From assembly GCA_947003675.1 (NCBI GenBank), contig CAMQPJ010000033.1:1-9256 (forward strand): DNA of 9,256 nucleotides. The letters are read 5' to 3'. The stretch is from an uncultured Collinsella sp. (GTDB lineage: Bacteria; Actinomycetota; Coriobacteriia; Coriobacteriales; Coriobacteriaceae). The translations under genes were made by a program, and so were the position numbers. Numbering within the stretch: position 1 is the stretch's first letter; each line of letters begins with the position of its first letter. Of the stretch, positions 1 to 6,704 are shown piece by piece. The notes below the pieces were generated by a model, which saw only the letters and a program-made list of their open reading frames with translations, had not been told where the DNA came from and did not search any database.

Positions 1-634
1 GCGCTTGCTCGCCAGTGCCCTGGAGCTCGATCATCTCACCGGTATCGGTGGCGACAAGGTTCATGTCGACCTCGGCGTGACTGTCCTCGGAATAATCCAG
101 GTCGAGCAGGGTGTTGCCGTCGACAACACCCATGGAAATCGCGGCGACCTGGCCCGTGAGCGGGATGCGCTCGAGCTTACCCGCCTCGACCCACATGGCA
201 AGGGCGTCGTGCAGCGCCACCCAGGCGCCGGTAATGCTCGCCGTTCGCGTGCCGCCGTCTGCCTGAATCACGTCGCAGTCGACGGTAACGGTGTACTCGC
301 CGAGTGCCTTCATGTTGACGACGGTACGCAGGCTGCGACCGATGAGGCGCTCGATCTCCATGGAGCGGCCCTTGCGGTTGGCATGCTCGCGCTTGCAGCG
401 CTTGCCGGTCGATGCCGGCAGCATGGCGTACTCCGCCGTTACCCAACCGGCCTTGGCGCCCTTGCGCCAGCCCGGCACGCCCTCCTCGATGGTGGCAGCG
501 CACAGCACGCGCGTATCGCCAAACTCGGCCAGGCACGAGCCGTGGGCATGTTTCATAACACCACGGGTGAGCTTGACGGGGCGCAGCTCATTGGCGGCAC
601 GACCGTTGGCGCGGTTGACCTGCATGTACTCCAT
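1..634 (-). CDS. rph: RNase PH (tRNA 3'-end phosphorolytic exoribonuclease), C-terminus cut by window edge
   Basis: RNase PH trims the 3' end of tRNA precursors by phosphorolysis, releasing nucleoside diphosphates, as a cytoplasmic ring-shaped hexamer. The window shows the first 211 codons; the family is about 240 residues, so roughly the last 30 lie beyond the left edge. Recognisable blocks include EFGDTRVL (37-44), [11 protein letters not shown] (63-73), [14 protein letters not shown] (90-103), and [14 protein letters not shown] (124-137), where Arg130 matches the phosphate-binding arginine of the E. coli enzyme. [16 protein letters not shown] further on holds the conserved acidic residues. 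I chose ATG at 634 because GGAAGGAT (641-648) lies 6 bases upstream; a second ATG at 624 would begin MQVNRANGR and is less well placed. It follows murI by 55 bases and is probably cotranscribed. In many bacteria an rdgB-type NTP pyrophosphatase follows, but that cannot be seen here. Confidence 0.95.
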   Translation of the reverse strand, partial: MEYMQVNRANGRAANELRPVKLTRGVMKHAHGSCLAEFGDTRVLCAATIEEGVPGWRKGAKAGWVTAEYAMLPASTGKRCKREHANRKGRSMEIERLIGRSLRTVVNMKALGEYTVTVDCDVIQADGGTRTASITGAWVALHDALAMWVEAGKLERIPLTGQVAAISMGVVDGNTLLDLDYSEDSHAEVDMNLVATDTGEMIELQGTGEQA

Positions 635-689
635 AGAAATATCCTTCCGACAAAAGAAGAGGGCAAGTCTTTGGACGGTAACCCTACAT

Positions 690-1574
690 CTATTTCAGTT
701 CGTCGATATCGATATGCTCAATGCTCTTGAGCGGCTGGCCAAAGATAAAACTGCCCGCCACCGCAAACTCGGCAATGTTATCGGACGTCGTTGCAAAACG
801 ATGCTGCGGCTCGGCAGCGTCGCCCGCCAGCTGCTCGCGGCGCGTGAGAATATCGGTCAACTCACGCGTGGTCTCCTCGGCGGAGCTCACCACGCGCACT
901 CCGGGACCCAGCGCATGGCGAATAGGCCCCACGAGCAGCGGAAAATGCGTGCAGCCGAGCACCACGGTATCGATGCCGTGGTCGCGCAGCGGCTCAACCG
1001 TGGCGCCGACCAGCGCGCGTACGGCAGGCGTATCAAAGATGTCCTCGTTCTCGAGCCACTGCTCTTGCAGATGTGCGCCCGAGGCGAGCTCGTGCTCAAC
1101 GACCTCGACAAAGCTCGAGGCAGGGCAGCCGTATACGTCGACGCCGGCATCCAGGTCCTGGATGGCACGCGTGTAAGCGCCTGAGCGAATGGTGAGGTTG
1201 GTGGCGAGCACGCCCACCCGGCGCGTGCGGGTGCTGTTGATTGCCGCGCGTGCGCCCGGTGCGATCACGCCGATGACGGGGACGTCGAGCACCTGCTGGG
1301 CCAAACGCAAGGCCGCAGCGGTCGCTGTATTGCAGGCGATGACCATGATCTTGACGTCGTGCTTCGACAGCCAACGGCCCGCCTGCAGTGCAAACGAGCG
1401 CACCTCGTCCTCGGTGCGGGTGCCGTAGGGGCAGCGCTTGGTGTCGCCAAAGTAGTAGACGGACTCGTGCGGCAACGCCGTTGCGATGGCGCGTGCAACC
1501 GTCAGACCGCCCAGACCAGAATCGAACACGCCAATGGGACGTGTGTCGCCAGCCAGATTCTCAATATCGGACAT
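690..1574 (-). CDS. murI: Glutamate racemase
   Basis: This 294-residue cytoplasmic enzyme interconverts L- and D-glutamate and supplies the D-Glu that MurD places at position two of the peptidoglycan stem peptide. It uses two cysteines as acid and base, without a cofactor. All hallmarks are present: [14 protein letters not shown] (15-28) with Asp18 and Ser19, the [13 protein letters not shown] block (41-53), ACNTA with catalytic Cys81 (80-84), and LGCTHFPLL (206-214) with the second catalytic Cys208 followed by His210. The length is slightly above the usual 260-285 because of about 12 extra N-terminal residues. The start at 1574 has GGTGAGG just upstream. It lies 53 bases after the HAD phosphatase and 55 before rph. 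Together with murE upstream it points to a peptidoglycan precursor operon. Nothing suggests it is degraded or foreign. Confidence 0.97.
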   Translation of the reverse strand: MSDIENLAGDTRPIGVFDSGLGGLTVARAIATALPHESVYYFGDTKRCPYGTRTEDEVRSFALQAGRWLSKHDVKIMVIACNTATAAALRLAQQVLDVPVIGVIAPGARAAINSTRTRRVGVLATNLTIRSGAYTRAIQDLDAGVDVYGCPASSFVEVVEHELASGAHLQEQWLENEDIFDTPAVRALVGATVEPLRDHGIDTVVLGCTHFPLLVGPIRHALGPGVRVVSSAEETTRELTDILTRREQLAGDAAEPQHRFATTSDNIAEFAVAGSFIFGQPLKSIEHIDIDELK

Positions 1575-1627
1575 GACCTCACCAGATTCTCTCTCGAAAA
1601 GATATGGCTCAGAACTATAGGGCCGCG

Positions 1628-2539
1628 CTACAAACGAGCCGCGACGAGCAGCTCTGCCGTTGCCGCCCAGCCGTCGACAATCTTGCCGCGCGTGACGTAG
1701 GCGTTATCGCAGGTATCCAGGAACTCGGGCGCGCCGGCGCTGGTCAAACCGTTCTCGACCAGGCAGAACGTGCCCACGTGGTCAGCCATGTAGAAGTCGG
1801 ACTCGGAATCGCCGAGCGCCAGCGTCTCCTCGCGCTCGATACCCAGGTGCTCGCAGAAACGTGCGATGGCAACGCCCTTGTTGAGGCCGGCGGGATTGAT
1901 GTTAAACGCGCGGCCATCCTCGACGCGTTCGAGCTCGAGCGTCGTCGGCTTGGACAGATGCGTCAGGTGACCGTTGCAGGCCCAGACCAGGCCGCAGCCG
2001 GCCTCGTCCAGGATGGCCTGGACCTCGTCGTCGGGCACATCGCCGCGCATGCCGACGGTGACCTCGCGGTATTTGTAGCCAGTCGACATGTCGTTGTGGT
2101 ACTCGATCTTATGCGGCCAGCGGGCGAGAATCTTCTCGCACACACCGGTCTGCTCGATCACCTGATGCGGCGTGAGGCCGCAAGCGGGGTCGTAGGGCAT
2201 ATCGCCGGTCAGGTACTCCCAATCGTTGGCCTTGAGGTCGTACATGACCAGACCACCCATCTCGCCGATGTAGGAGTTGAGGCCTAGCACGCGCGCATCC
2301 TCGTGGATCATGGTGCGGTTGCGGCCCGAGGTGGGAACCACCTGTATGCCGGCGCGGGCAAGTGCCACGACAGCCTCGACGAGCTTGGTCGAGGGGTTGC
2401 CGTCGTTGTCGCGCAGCACGCACGAGCCGGGCGCGAGCATGGTGGCGTCCAGGTCGGTAAAGACGTACTTAACCTTGGCAAGACGCTCACGCATCTCGCC
2501 CGAAAGCTCAGCGACGGTCGGCAGGGTATTGTGGGACAT
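1628..2539 (-). CDS. HAD-superfamily (IIB, Cof/SPP-like) phosphatase of unknown substrate
   Basis: This 303-residue protein has the four HAD motifs in order: VFTDLDATML (26-35), with nucleophile Asp29 and acid/base Asp31; TSGR (70-73); Lys221 in GLNKG (219-223); and LGDSESD (242-248), with the metal-binding Asp244 and Asp248. The long segment between motifs II and III, roughly residues 88-190, is the expected C2 cap, which places it in subclass IIB (Cof, sucrose-phosphate and mannosyl-phosphoglycerate phosphatases). The usual DLDGT is DLDAT here. The family removes phosphate from sugars or other small phosphometabolites, but the substrate cannot be read from sequence. No signal peptide is seen, so it is cytoplasmic. 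ATG at 2539 is chosen because GGAGT (2544-2548) precedes it closely; an in-frame upstream ATG at 2593 would overlap the murE end. It sits between murE and murI with short gaps, suggesting a link to wall or amino-sugar metabolism. Confidence 0.88.
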   Translation of the reverse strand: MSHNTLPTVAELSGEMRERLAKVKYVFTDLDATMLAPGSCVLRDNDGNPSTKLVEAVVALARAGIQVVPTSGRNRTMIHEDARVLGLNSYIGEMGGLVMYDLKANDWEYLTGDMPYDPACGLTPHQVIEQTGVCEKILARWPHKIEYHNDMSTGYKYREVTVGMRGDVPDDEVQAILDEAGCGLVWACNGHLTHLSKPTTLELERVEDGRAFNINPAGLNKGVAIARFCEHLGIEREETLALGDSESDFYMADHVGTFCLVENGLTSAGAPEFLDTCDNAYVTRGKIVDGWAATAELLVAARL

Positions 2540-2573
2540 GGTCACTCCATTTACGTAGAAGGGGCTTCTGGTC

Positions 2574-4091
2574 TTAGGCATCGTACGCCGCAAGGATGCG
2601 CTTGAGAATCGAACCGTCGCGCTCGCAAGGCTCGGGTCCGTTCTTGCGCAGCATACACTCTTCCTCGCCCTTACCGGTCACGATGACCACGGCAGGACGG
2701 ACGGTCTCGCGCACGGCAGTCTCGATAGCGGCAACGCGATCAGTCACGATTTGCCAGTTATCATTTCCCTGCGCTTGAACGTTGCGCGCGATCTCGGCGC
2801 AAATATCCTCGACATCCTCGGGGCCGGGGTCATCCTCGGTAATCACGATTCGGTCGGCATACTTGCCAGCGGCGATGCCCATCGTGGTGCGTCGATCGAC
2901 ACCCTTACCGCCCGTAGCGCCAAATACAACCGCCAGCTCGCGCTCGGGATAGTTCTCGCGCAAGTCGCGCAGAAGTGTCTCGAGGCTCATGCCGTTATGT
3001 GCAAAATCGACGACGCCCAAGATTTTGCCCGATACGGACGGATAGAGCTCCATACGGCCAGGAACGAAGACGCCCTCAAAGCCATGGACGATACCCTCTT
3101 CGGAAATGCCCAGGGCCTCGGCGCAGGCAATAGCGGCAAGCGCGTTGGACACATTGAATTTAACCGGCGTGGGAATCACCATGTCGCGCGTAAAGCGGGG
3201 CGTGCGCACCGTTGCCACCACGCCGCAGTCACCATTGCGAATCGCCAGCGCAAGCACGTCGGCACGCTCGTCGGTCAGGGAGAACGTCACCGTACGTTCG
3301 CAACGAGATGCCGCCTCGAGCACACGATCGACTTTATCCATATCGAGATTGACCACGGCAAAACGGCTCTGCGAGAAAATTTTGAGCTTGCTGGCAAAGT
3401 AATCCTCGAGCGTCGGATGCTCAATCGGCGAAATGTGATCCTCGCCGATATTGGTAAAGGCGCCGACTTCAAAGGCGATCTTGCCCGTGCGCTCGTATTT
3501 GAGGCCCTGGCTCGATGCCTCCATAACCAGCCACGGGGCACCCGCCTCCGCAGCATGCGCGATGCGAGACTGCAGCATGAAGGATTCGGGGGTCGTCAGT
3601 TTGGAAGGGCCCGTCTCGATGCCGTCGTCGAACTCAATGCCCGTATTAAGAGCGGGTCGATGACAGCCCGTAATCTTGGCCTCGTTGGCGAGAATGCCGC
3701 GCAGATAAAAGCTACAGGTCGACTTGCCCTTGGTGCCTGTAAAGGCGCAGACCTTCACCTTACCCGACGGGTGCCCATAAAAGGCATCTGCCACCACGGC
3801 GAGCGTGCGACGAATATCACTCACAATCACCGCGGGAAGATCAACATCGTAATCAACCTCGGAAACGTAGGCCACGGCGCCATCGGAGATTGCCGAAAGC
3901 AGGTACTCGCGCTTAAACGTACGGCCCTTGCAGACAAACAACGTGCCCGGACGCACCTGGCGCGAGTCATCAGTTGCAAACTCAATGCGCTGGTCGCACG
4001 AAGCGCTCGGTCTGGAAACAACAAGGTCATCTTCCTCGAGCAACTCTATATAGCGCATCAGAGTTAGCTTCTCTTGTGTCGGACTCGACAT
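2574..4091 (-). CDS. murE: UDP-MurNAc-tripeptide synthetase (MurE ligase), probably L-Lys or L-Orn rather than DAP-adding
   Basis: This 505-residue Mur ligase uses ATP in the cytoplasm to join the third amino acid to UDP-MurNAc-L-Ala-D-Glu. Three Mur ligase domains are recognisable: DDSR (41-44) in the UDP-binding domain; the P-loop GTKGKST (119-125), TTPE (166-169), MEASSQGL (190-197) and a likely carbamylated Lys235 in the central domain; and VPGRMEL (343-349), VDFAHNGMSLE (361-371) and GKGEE (473-477) towards the C-terminus. The substrate motif, DNPR in diaminopimelate enzymes, reads DDPG (420-423), and HNG after the AH pair resembles lysine-type enzymes. I infer a non-DAP substrate. The start at 4091 has GAGAGG (4099-4104) 7 bases upstream. 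An in-frame ATG at 4175 would add 28 residues but lacks a good ribosome site. It is the first gene of a leftward run with the HAD gene, murI and rph, and is divergent from asnB. Confidence 0.95.
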   Translation of the reverse strand: MSSPTQEKLTLMRYIELLEEDDLVVSRPSASCDQRIEFATDDSRQVRPGTLFVCKGRTFKREYLLSAISDGAVAYVSEVDYDVDLPAVIVSDIRRTLAVVADAFYGHPSGKVKVCAFTGTKGKSTCSFYLRGILANEAKITGCHRPALNTGIEFDDGIETGPSKLTTPESFMLQSRIAHAAEAGAPWLVMEASSQGLKYERTGKIAFEVGAFTNIGEDHISPIEHPTLEDYFASKLKIFSQSRFAVVNLDMDKVDRVLEAASRCERTVTFSLTDERADVLALAIRNGDCGVVATVRTPRFTRDMVIPTPVKFNVSNALAAIACAEALGISEEGIVHGFEGVFVPGRMELYPSVSGKILGVVDFAHNGMSLETLLRDLRENYPERELAVVFGATGGKGVDRRTTMGIAAGKYADRIVITEDDPGPEDVEDICAEIARNVQAQGNDNWQIVTDRVAAIETAVRETVRPAVVIVTGKGEEECMLRKNGPEPCERDGSILKRILAAYDA

Positions 4092-4098
4092 ACAAAGA

Positions 4099-4104
4099 CC
4101 TCTC
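4099..4104 (-). promoter_or_regulatory. Ribosome binding site fixing the murE start
   Basis: GAGAGG on the minus strand stands 7 bases before ATG at 4091. No comparable site precedes the in-frame ATG at 4175, so this site decides the start. Confidence 0.7.
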
Positions 4105-4338
4105 TCGCTAAGCCCAGCCTCAATTGCCTCGAGACCAAACCGATTCAACAAAACCCTTTCAATACTAGCAGCCATCGTAATATGCCGCCCAATCTTGTAT
4201 CGGGCACAGATTGCTAAATCTTGGAACCGCTACCGGAAGCCCGGACGAGTCACGCCGTGGTTTTTTCGGTTCGCTCGGCGCTTATGCCCTATCACGAAAC
4301 AAAAGATTGGCATGATAGTAAAGATTATTTGACATCAG

Positions 4339-4359
4339 CTGCCGCGATCCTTGCGGCAG
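4339..4359 (+). promoter_or_regulatory. Perfect 7-bp inverted repeat in the asnB leader
   Basis: CTGCCGC (4339-4345) and GCGGCAG (4353-4359) pair perfectly around a 7-base loop, ending 32 bases before the asnB start. There is no following T-run, so it is not an intrinsic terminator. It could be a protein operator or an mRNA leader hairpin. It starts five bases after a perfect TTGACA hexamer. Confidence 0.4.
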
Positions 4360-4379
4360 TACACCTGAGCCGTCAGCAG

Positions 4380-4385
4380 AAAGGA
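4380..4385 (+). promoter_or_regulatory. Ribosome binding site fixing the asnB start
   Basis: AAAGGA lies 6 bases before ATG at 4392. It confirms the start that puts the essential cysteine at position 2. Confidence 0.8.
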
Positions 4386-4391
4386 TCTTGC

Positions 4392-6260
4392 ATGTGCGGT
4401 TTTGTCGGTTTTACCGGTACAGATGAACAGAGTGAGCTGGTTCTCACGGCCATGATGAATCGCATCATCCACCGTGGTCCCGATATGGGCGGCCAGCATA
4501 TCGTCGACAACGTTGCCCTTGGCTTCCGTCGTCTTTCGATTCTCGATCTTTCCGAAGCTGGAGCTCAGCCCATGTCGAGCGACGACGGCAAGGTCACGAT
4601 TGTCTTCAACGGAGAGATCTACAACTTCCAGGAGCTTCGCGCCGAGCTGGAGGCAGCCGGCTACGCCTTCCACTGCAACGCCGATACCGAGGTCCTGGTA
4701 CACGGTTACGAGGAGTGGGGCGAGGACCTGGTCAACCGCCTACGCGGCATGTACGCGTTCGTGATTCACGACCAGAACAAGAACAAACTCTTCGGCGCTC
4801 GCGACATCTTTGGTATCAAGCCGTTTTATTACTACCAGGCATCCGACGGCTCGCTGCTGTTTGGCTCCGAGATCAAGAGCTTCCTGGACCATCCCAAGTT
4901 TGAGAAGGTTGTCAACCACGACGCGCTACGCCCCTACTTGACGCTGCAATTCCCCGCCACGGAGGAGACCTTCTTTAAGGGCGTGTTCAAGCTTGCCCCG
5001 GCGCATTGCTTTACGTATGACCTGACGACCAACACCATGGACATCAAGCGTTACTGGAGCTGTGACTTCACCGACGACAACTCCAAGACCTTCGAGGAGT
5101 ACGTGGACGAGTGCGACAAGGTCGTGCACGAAAGCGTCGCTGCGCACCGAATCGCCGATGTTAAGGTGGGCTCGTTTCTTTCTGGCGGCGTGGACTCCAG
5201 CTACATTGCCGCCTGCCTTATGCCCGACACCACGTATTCTGTCGGCTTCGATTACAAGAACTTCAACGAGACCAACTACGCTGCCGAGCTTTCCGACAAG
5301 CTGGGCATCAAGAATGTGCGCAAGATGATTACCGCCGACGAGTTCTTCGATGCGCTGCCCGATATCCAGTATCACATGGACGAACCGCAATCGAACCTGT
5401 CCAGCGTGCCGTTGTACTATCTGGCGCAGATGGCTTCCGAGGAGGTCACCGTCGTCCTTTCGGGCGAGGGTGCCGACGAGCTGTTTGCCGGCTATGAGTG
5501 GTACGAGGACACCCCCGAGATGCGCTCCTTTAAGAAGCGCGTGCCGCTCGGCGTACGTCGCGCCCTGGGCTCGCTCGTTCAGCATCTCCCCTACTTTAAG
5601 GGCCACAACTTCCTGACGAAATGCGCCGAGGTTCCCGAGCGTTGGTATGTGGGTCAGGCAAAGGTGTTCGATCCCTCCGAGGTCGACGAGGTGCTCAAGC
5701 CCGCTTATGACACCGGCAAGAACGCCGCCGAGATGTGCGCCGAGTACTACAAGCAGGTTCCCAACTGCTGCGAGCTTTCCAAGAAACAGTATCTGGATAT
5801 GAACATGTGGCTGCCGGGCGACATCCTGCTCAAGGCAGACAAGATGTGCATGGCGCATTCTCTGGAGCTTCGCGTCCCGTTCCTGGACAAGAAGGTCATG
5901 GAGTTTGCCGAGCACATTCCCGCCAACTACCGTGTTAACGAAGAAGGCTGCAAGCTCGTCCTGCGTCACGCCGCCAACCGCACGCTGCCCGACGAGTGGG
6001 CAACGCGCAAGAAGGTGGGCTTCCCCGTACCGGTCAAGTTCTGGCTTCGCGAGCAAAAGTACTACGACTACGTAAAGGAATACTTCACCGCACCGTGGGC
6101 TGCTGATTTCTTTGACACCGATGCGCTCATGAAACTGCTTGACGATCACTTTGAGGGTCGCGCGCTCAACCAGCGCAAGATCTATACCACGCTGACGTTC
6201 CTCATCTGGTACAAGCGCTTCTTTATCGACGAGGACAAGGGCGCCGAAGTCGCCGCGTAA
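4392..6260 (+). CDS. asnB: Asparagine synthetase, glutamine-hydrolysing (class II amidotransferase)
   Basis: This 622-residue cytoplasmic enzyme takes the amide of glutamine and transfers it to AMP-activated aspartate, making asparagine. The N-terminal glutaminase domain (about 1-190) begins MCGFVGF, so Cys2 becomes the N-terminal nucleophile after Met removal. It also has HRGPD (27-31), FNGEIYN (72-78) and ARDIFGIKPFYY (136-147). The synthetase domain has the pyrophosphate loop SGGVDSS (264-270), LSGEGADELFAGY (356-368) and the LELRVPFLD block near residue 493. Length matches the AsnB family. The frame is open back to 4221, but only the 4392 start gives the required Met-Cys and has a good ribosome site. 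It diverges from murE and is followed 57 bases later by tRNA-Val. Some family members, such as corynebacterial LtsA and Bacillus AsnB, amidate peptidoglycan instead, and the murE neighbour makes that an alternative. Confidence 0.95.
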   Translation: MCGFVGFTGTDEQSELVLTAMMNRIIHRGPDMGGQHIVDNVALGFRRLSILDLSEAGAQPMSSDDGKVTIVFNGEIYNFQELRAELEAAGYAFHCNADTEVLVHGYEEWGEDLVNRLRGMYAFVIHDQNKNKLFGARDIFGIKPFYYYQASDGSLLFGSEIKSFLDHPKFEKVVNHDALRPYLTLQFPATEETFFKGVFKLAPAHCFTYDLTTNTMDIKRYWSCDFTDDNSKTFEEYVDECDKVVHESVAAHRIADVKVGSFLSGGVDSSYIAACLMPDTTYSVGFDYKNFNETNYAAELSDKLGIKNVRKMITADEFFDALPDIQYHMDEPQSNLSSVPLYYLAQMASEEVTVVLSGEGADELFAGYEWYEDTPEMRSFKKRVPLGVRRALGSLVQHLPYFKGHNFLTKCAEVPERWYVGQAKVFDPSEVDEVLKPAYDTGKNAAEMCAEYYKQVPNCCELSKKQYLDMNMWLPGDILLKADKMCMAHSLELRVPFLDKKVMEFAEHIPANYRVNEEGCKLVLRHAANRTLPDEWATRKKVGFPVPVKFWLREQKYYDYVKEYFTAPWAADFFDTDALMKLLDDHFEGRALNQRKIYTTLTFLIWYKRFFIDEDKGAEVAA

Positions 6261-6279
6261 GTTTCGTTATGGATTAGCG

Positions 6280-6307
6280 GTGAACAGCACGGGGTTTCCG
6301 CTATACT
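6280..6307 (+). promoter_or_regulatory. Probable promoter of tRNA-Val
   Basis: TATACT at 6302-6307 differs from the TATAAT consensus by one base and ends 10 bases before the tRNA. GTGAAC at 6280-6285 is a weaker -35 candidate at 16-base spacing. Transcription would start only a few bases before the mature tRNA. No strong terminator follows asnB, so read-through could also contribute. Confidence 0.6.
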
Positions 6308-6317
6308 CAATCCCTGC

Positions 6318-6393
6318 GGGCGATTGGCGCAACGGTTAGCGCAGGTGCTTTACACGCACAAGGCTGGGGGTTCGAATCCCTCATCGCCCACCA
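6318..6393 (+). tRNA. tRNA-Val, anticodon UAC, CCA encoded
   Basis: The 76 bases fold into a full cloverleaf. The acceptor stem is GGGCGAT with ATCGCCC, the D stem GCGC with GCGC, and the anticodon loop TTTACAC, with anticodon TAC at 6351-6353 reading GUA and other Val codons. The T arm is GGGGG-TTCGAAT-CCCTC, with one G-U pair, then A73 and an encoded CCA. The top pair of the anticodon stem (27-43; 6344 and 6360) is G-A rather than a Watson-Crick pair; the other four are intact. The acceptor stem resembles E. coli tRNA-Val(UAC). It has a near-consensus -10 box just upstream and an intrinsic terminator just downstream, so it looks like a single-gene transcription unit. Confidence 0.95.
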
Positions 6394-6402
6394 CTGAATT
6401 GG

Positions 6403-6433
6403 AAACGGTCCTCGCAAGGGGACCGTTTTGGTT
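6403..6433 (+). terminator. Intrinsic terminator after tRNA-Val
   Basis: AAACGGTCC (6403-6411) pairs perfectly over 9 bp with GGACCGTTT (6420-6428) around an 8-base loop. The T-rich tail TTTTGGTTT follows (6426-6434). It starts 9 bases after the tRNA CCA end and would also stop read-through from asnB. Confidence 0.88.
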
Positions 6434-6446
6434 TGGCCCCATCGCA

Positions 6447-6462
6447 GAGGGATTCGAACCCT
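6447..6462 (-). other. tRNA T-arm-like fragment
   Basis: On the minus strand these 16 bases read AGGGTTCGAATCCCTC, the form of a tRNA T arm with the GTTCGAATC core. Fifteen of them also occur in the T arm of tRNA-Val 60-80 bases away, in opposite orientation. The flanks do not form the rest of a cloverleaf, so it is not a working tRNA. It may be a remnant of an integration at a tRNA gene or part of a dispersed repeat. Chance similarity is possible because the motif is nearly self-complementary. Confidence 0.4.
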
Positions 6463-6486
6463 ACGGCTCGCTCGTTTCAAGGGCAG

Positions 6487-6704
6487 TGGTCAAAAAATGC
6501 CAAATATGAGTACTGCCACCTTTTTTGTAACAGCATTTTCAAGGTCCCAAAGGGCAAATCTGACATCAAAGCAACGGCTAATGGTCCGGATGAGCATGTT
6601 TTCTGACAACAAAACTGAACATATGTGGTCTAACTAATCCTGGATAGTCGGTTTGATATGAGATTCAACCGGTGACAGTACTCATATTTGGCATTTTTTG
6701 ACCA
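6487..6704. repeat. 218-bp MITE-like element with 34-bp terminal inverted repeats
   Basis: The left arm (6487-6520) and right arm (6671-6704) are reverse complements at 33 of 34 positions; the one mismatch is at 6516/6675. Each arm contains a six-base A or T run and the palindrome AGTACT. The 150-base core (6521-6670) is about 40% GC, far below the neighbouring genes, and has no credible open reading frame. No target-site duplication is obvious. The size, long terminal repeats, AT-rich non-coding core and position between convergent units fit a miniature inverted-repeat transposable element or similar dispersed repeat. A long-stem bidirectional termination structure is an alternative. No transposase is nearby. 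Confidence 0.7.

Larger units (their letters stand above)
4092..4391. other. Divergent murE/asnB intergenic region
   Basis: This 300-base gap separates two genes reading outward and must hold a promoter for each. It is visibly less GC-rich than the genes, especially at 4141-4230 and 4290-4335. On the minus strand, TTGGGC and TAGTAT near 4160-4195 resemble -35 and -10 boxes but are 19 bases apart, so this is weak. On the plus strand a perfect TTGACA occurs at 4329-4334 and a 7-bp hairpin at 4339-4359, but no good -10 box lies at normal spacing. Both reading frames extend upstream into the gap (to 4175 leftward and 4221 rightward), but those extensions lack ribosome sites and family homology. 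No small gene is convincing. Confidence 0.6.

Noticed and set aside
5..1184. Plus-strand frames opposite rph and murI
   Set aside because: They are mirror frames of two clearly recognised enzymes and have low-quality, Arg/Ala-rich translations.
2751..4067. Long plus-strand open frame of 438 codons opposite murE
   Set aside because: It is antisense to a full-length MurE with all motifs; long antisense frames are common in GC-rich genes and this one shows no recognisable domain.
4092..4175. 28-residue N-terminal extension of murE from ATG at 4175
   Set aside because: Third codon positions are AT-richer than in the gene (about 11 of 28 are G or C), no good ribosome site precedes it, and 4091 has one.
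4221..4391. 57-residue N-terminal extension of asnB
   Set aside because: AsnB needs Cys at position 2 after Met; the 4392 start provides it with a good ribosome site.
4926..6149. Long minus-strand open frame of 407 codons opposite asnB
   Set aside because: It lies wholly within asnB on the other strand, with no family motif and no ribosome site that I can see.
6324..6637. Short plus-strand frames over tRNA-Val and into the repeat region
   Set aside because: They overlap the tRNA, terminator and inverted repeat, and the GFEP/GIRT-like words are the usual translation artefact of T-arm sequences.
6487..6704. CRISPR or integron-type array
   Set aside because: There are only two arms, inverted relative to each other, with no repeat-spacer periodicity and no cas or integrase gene nearby.
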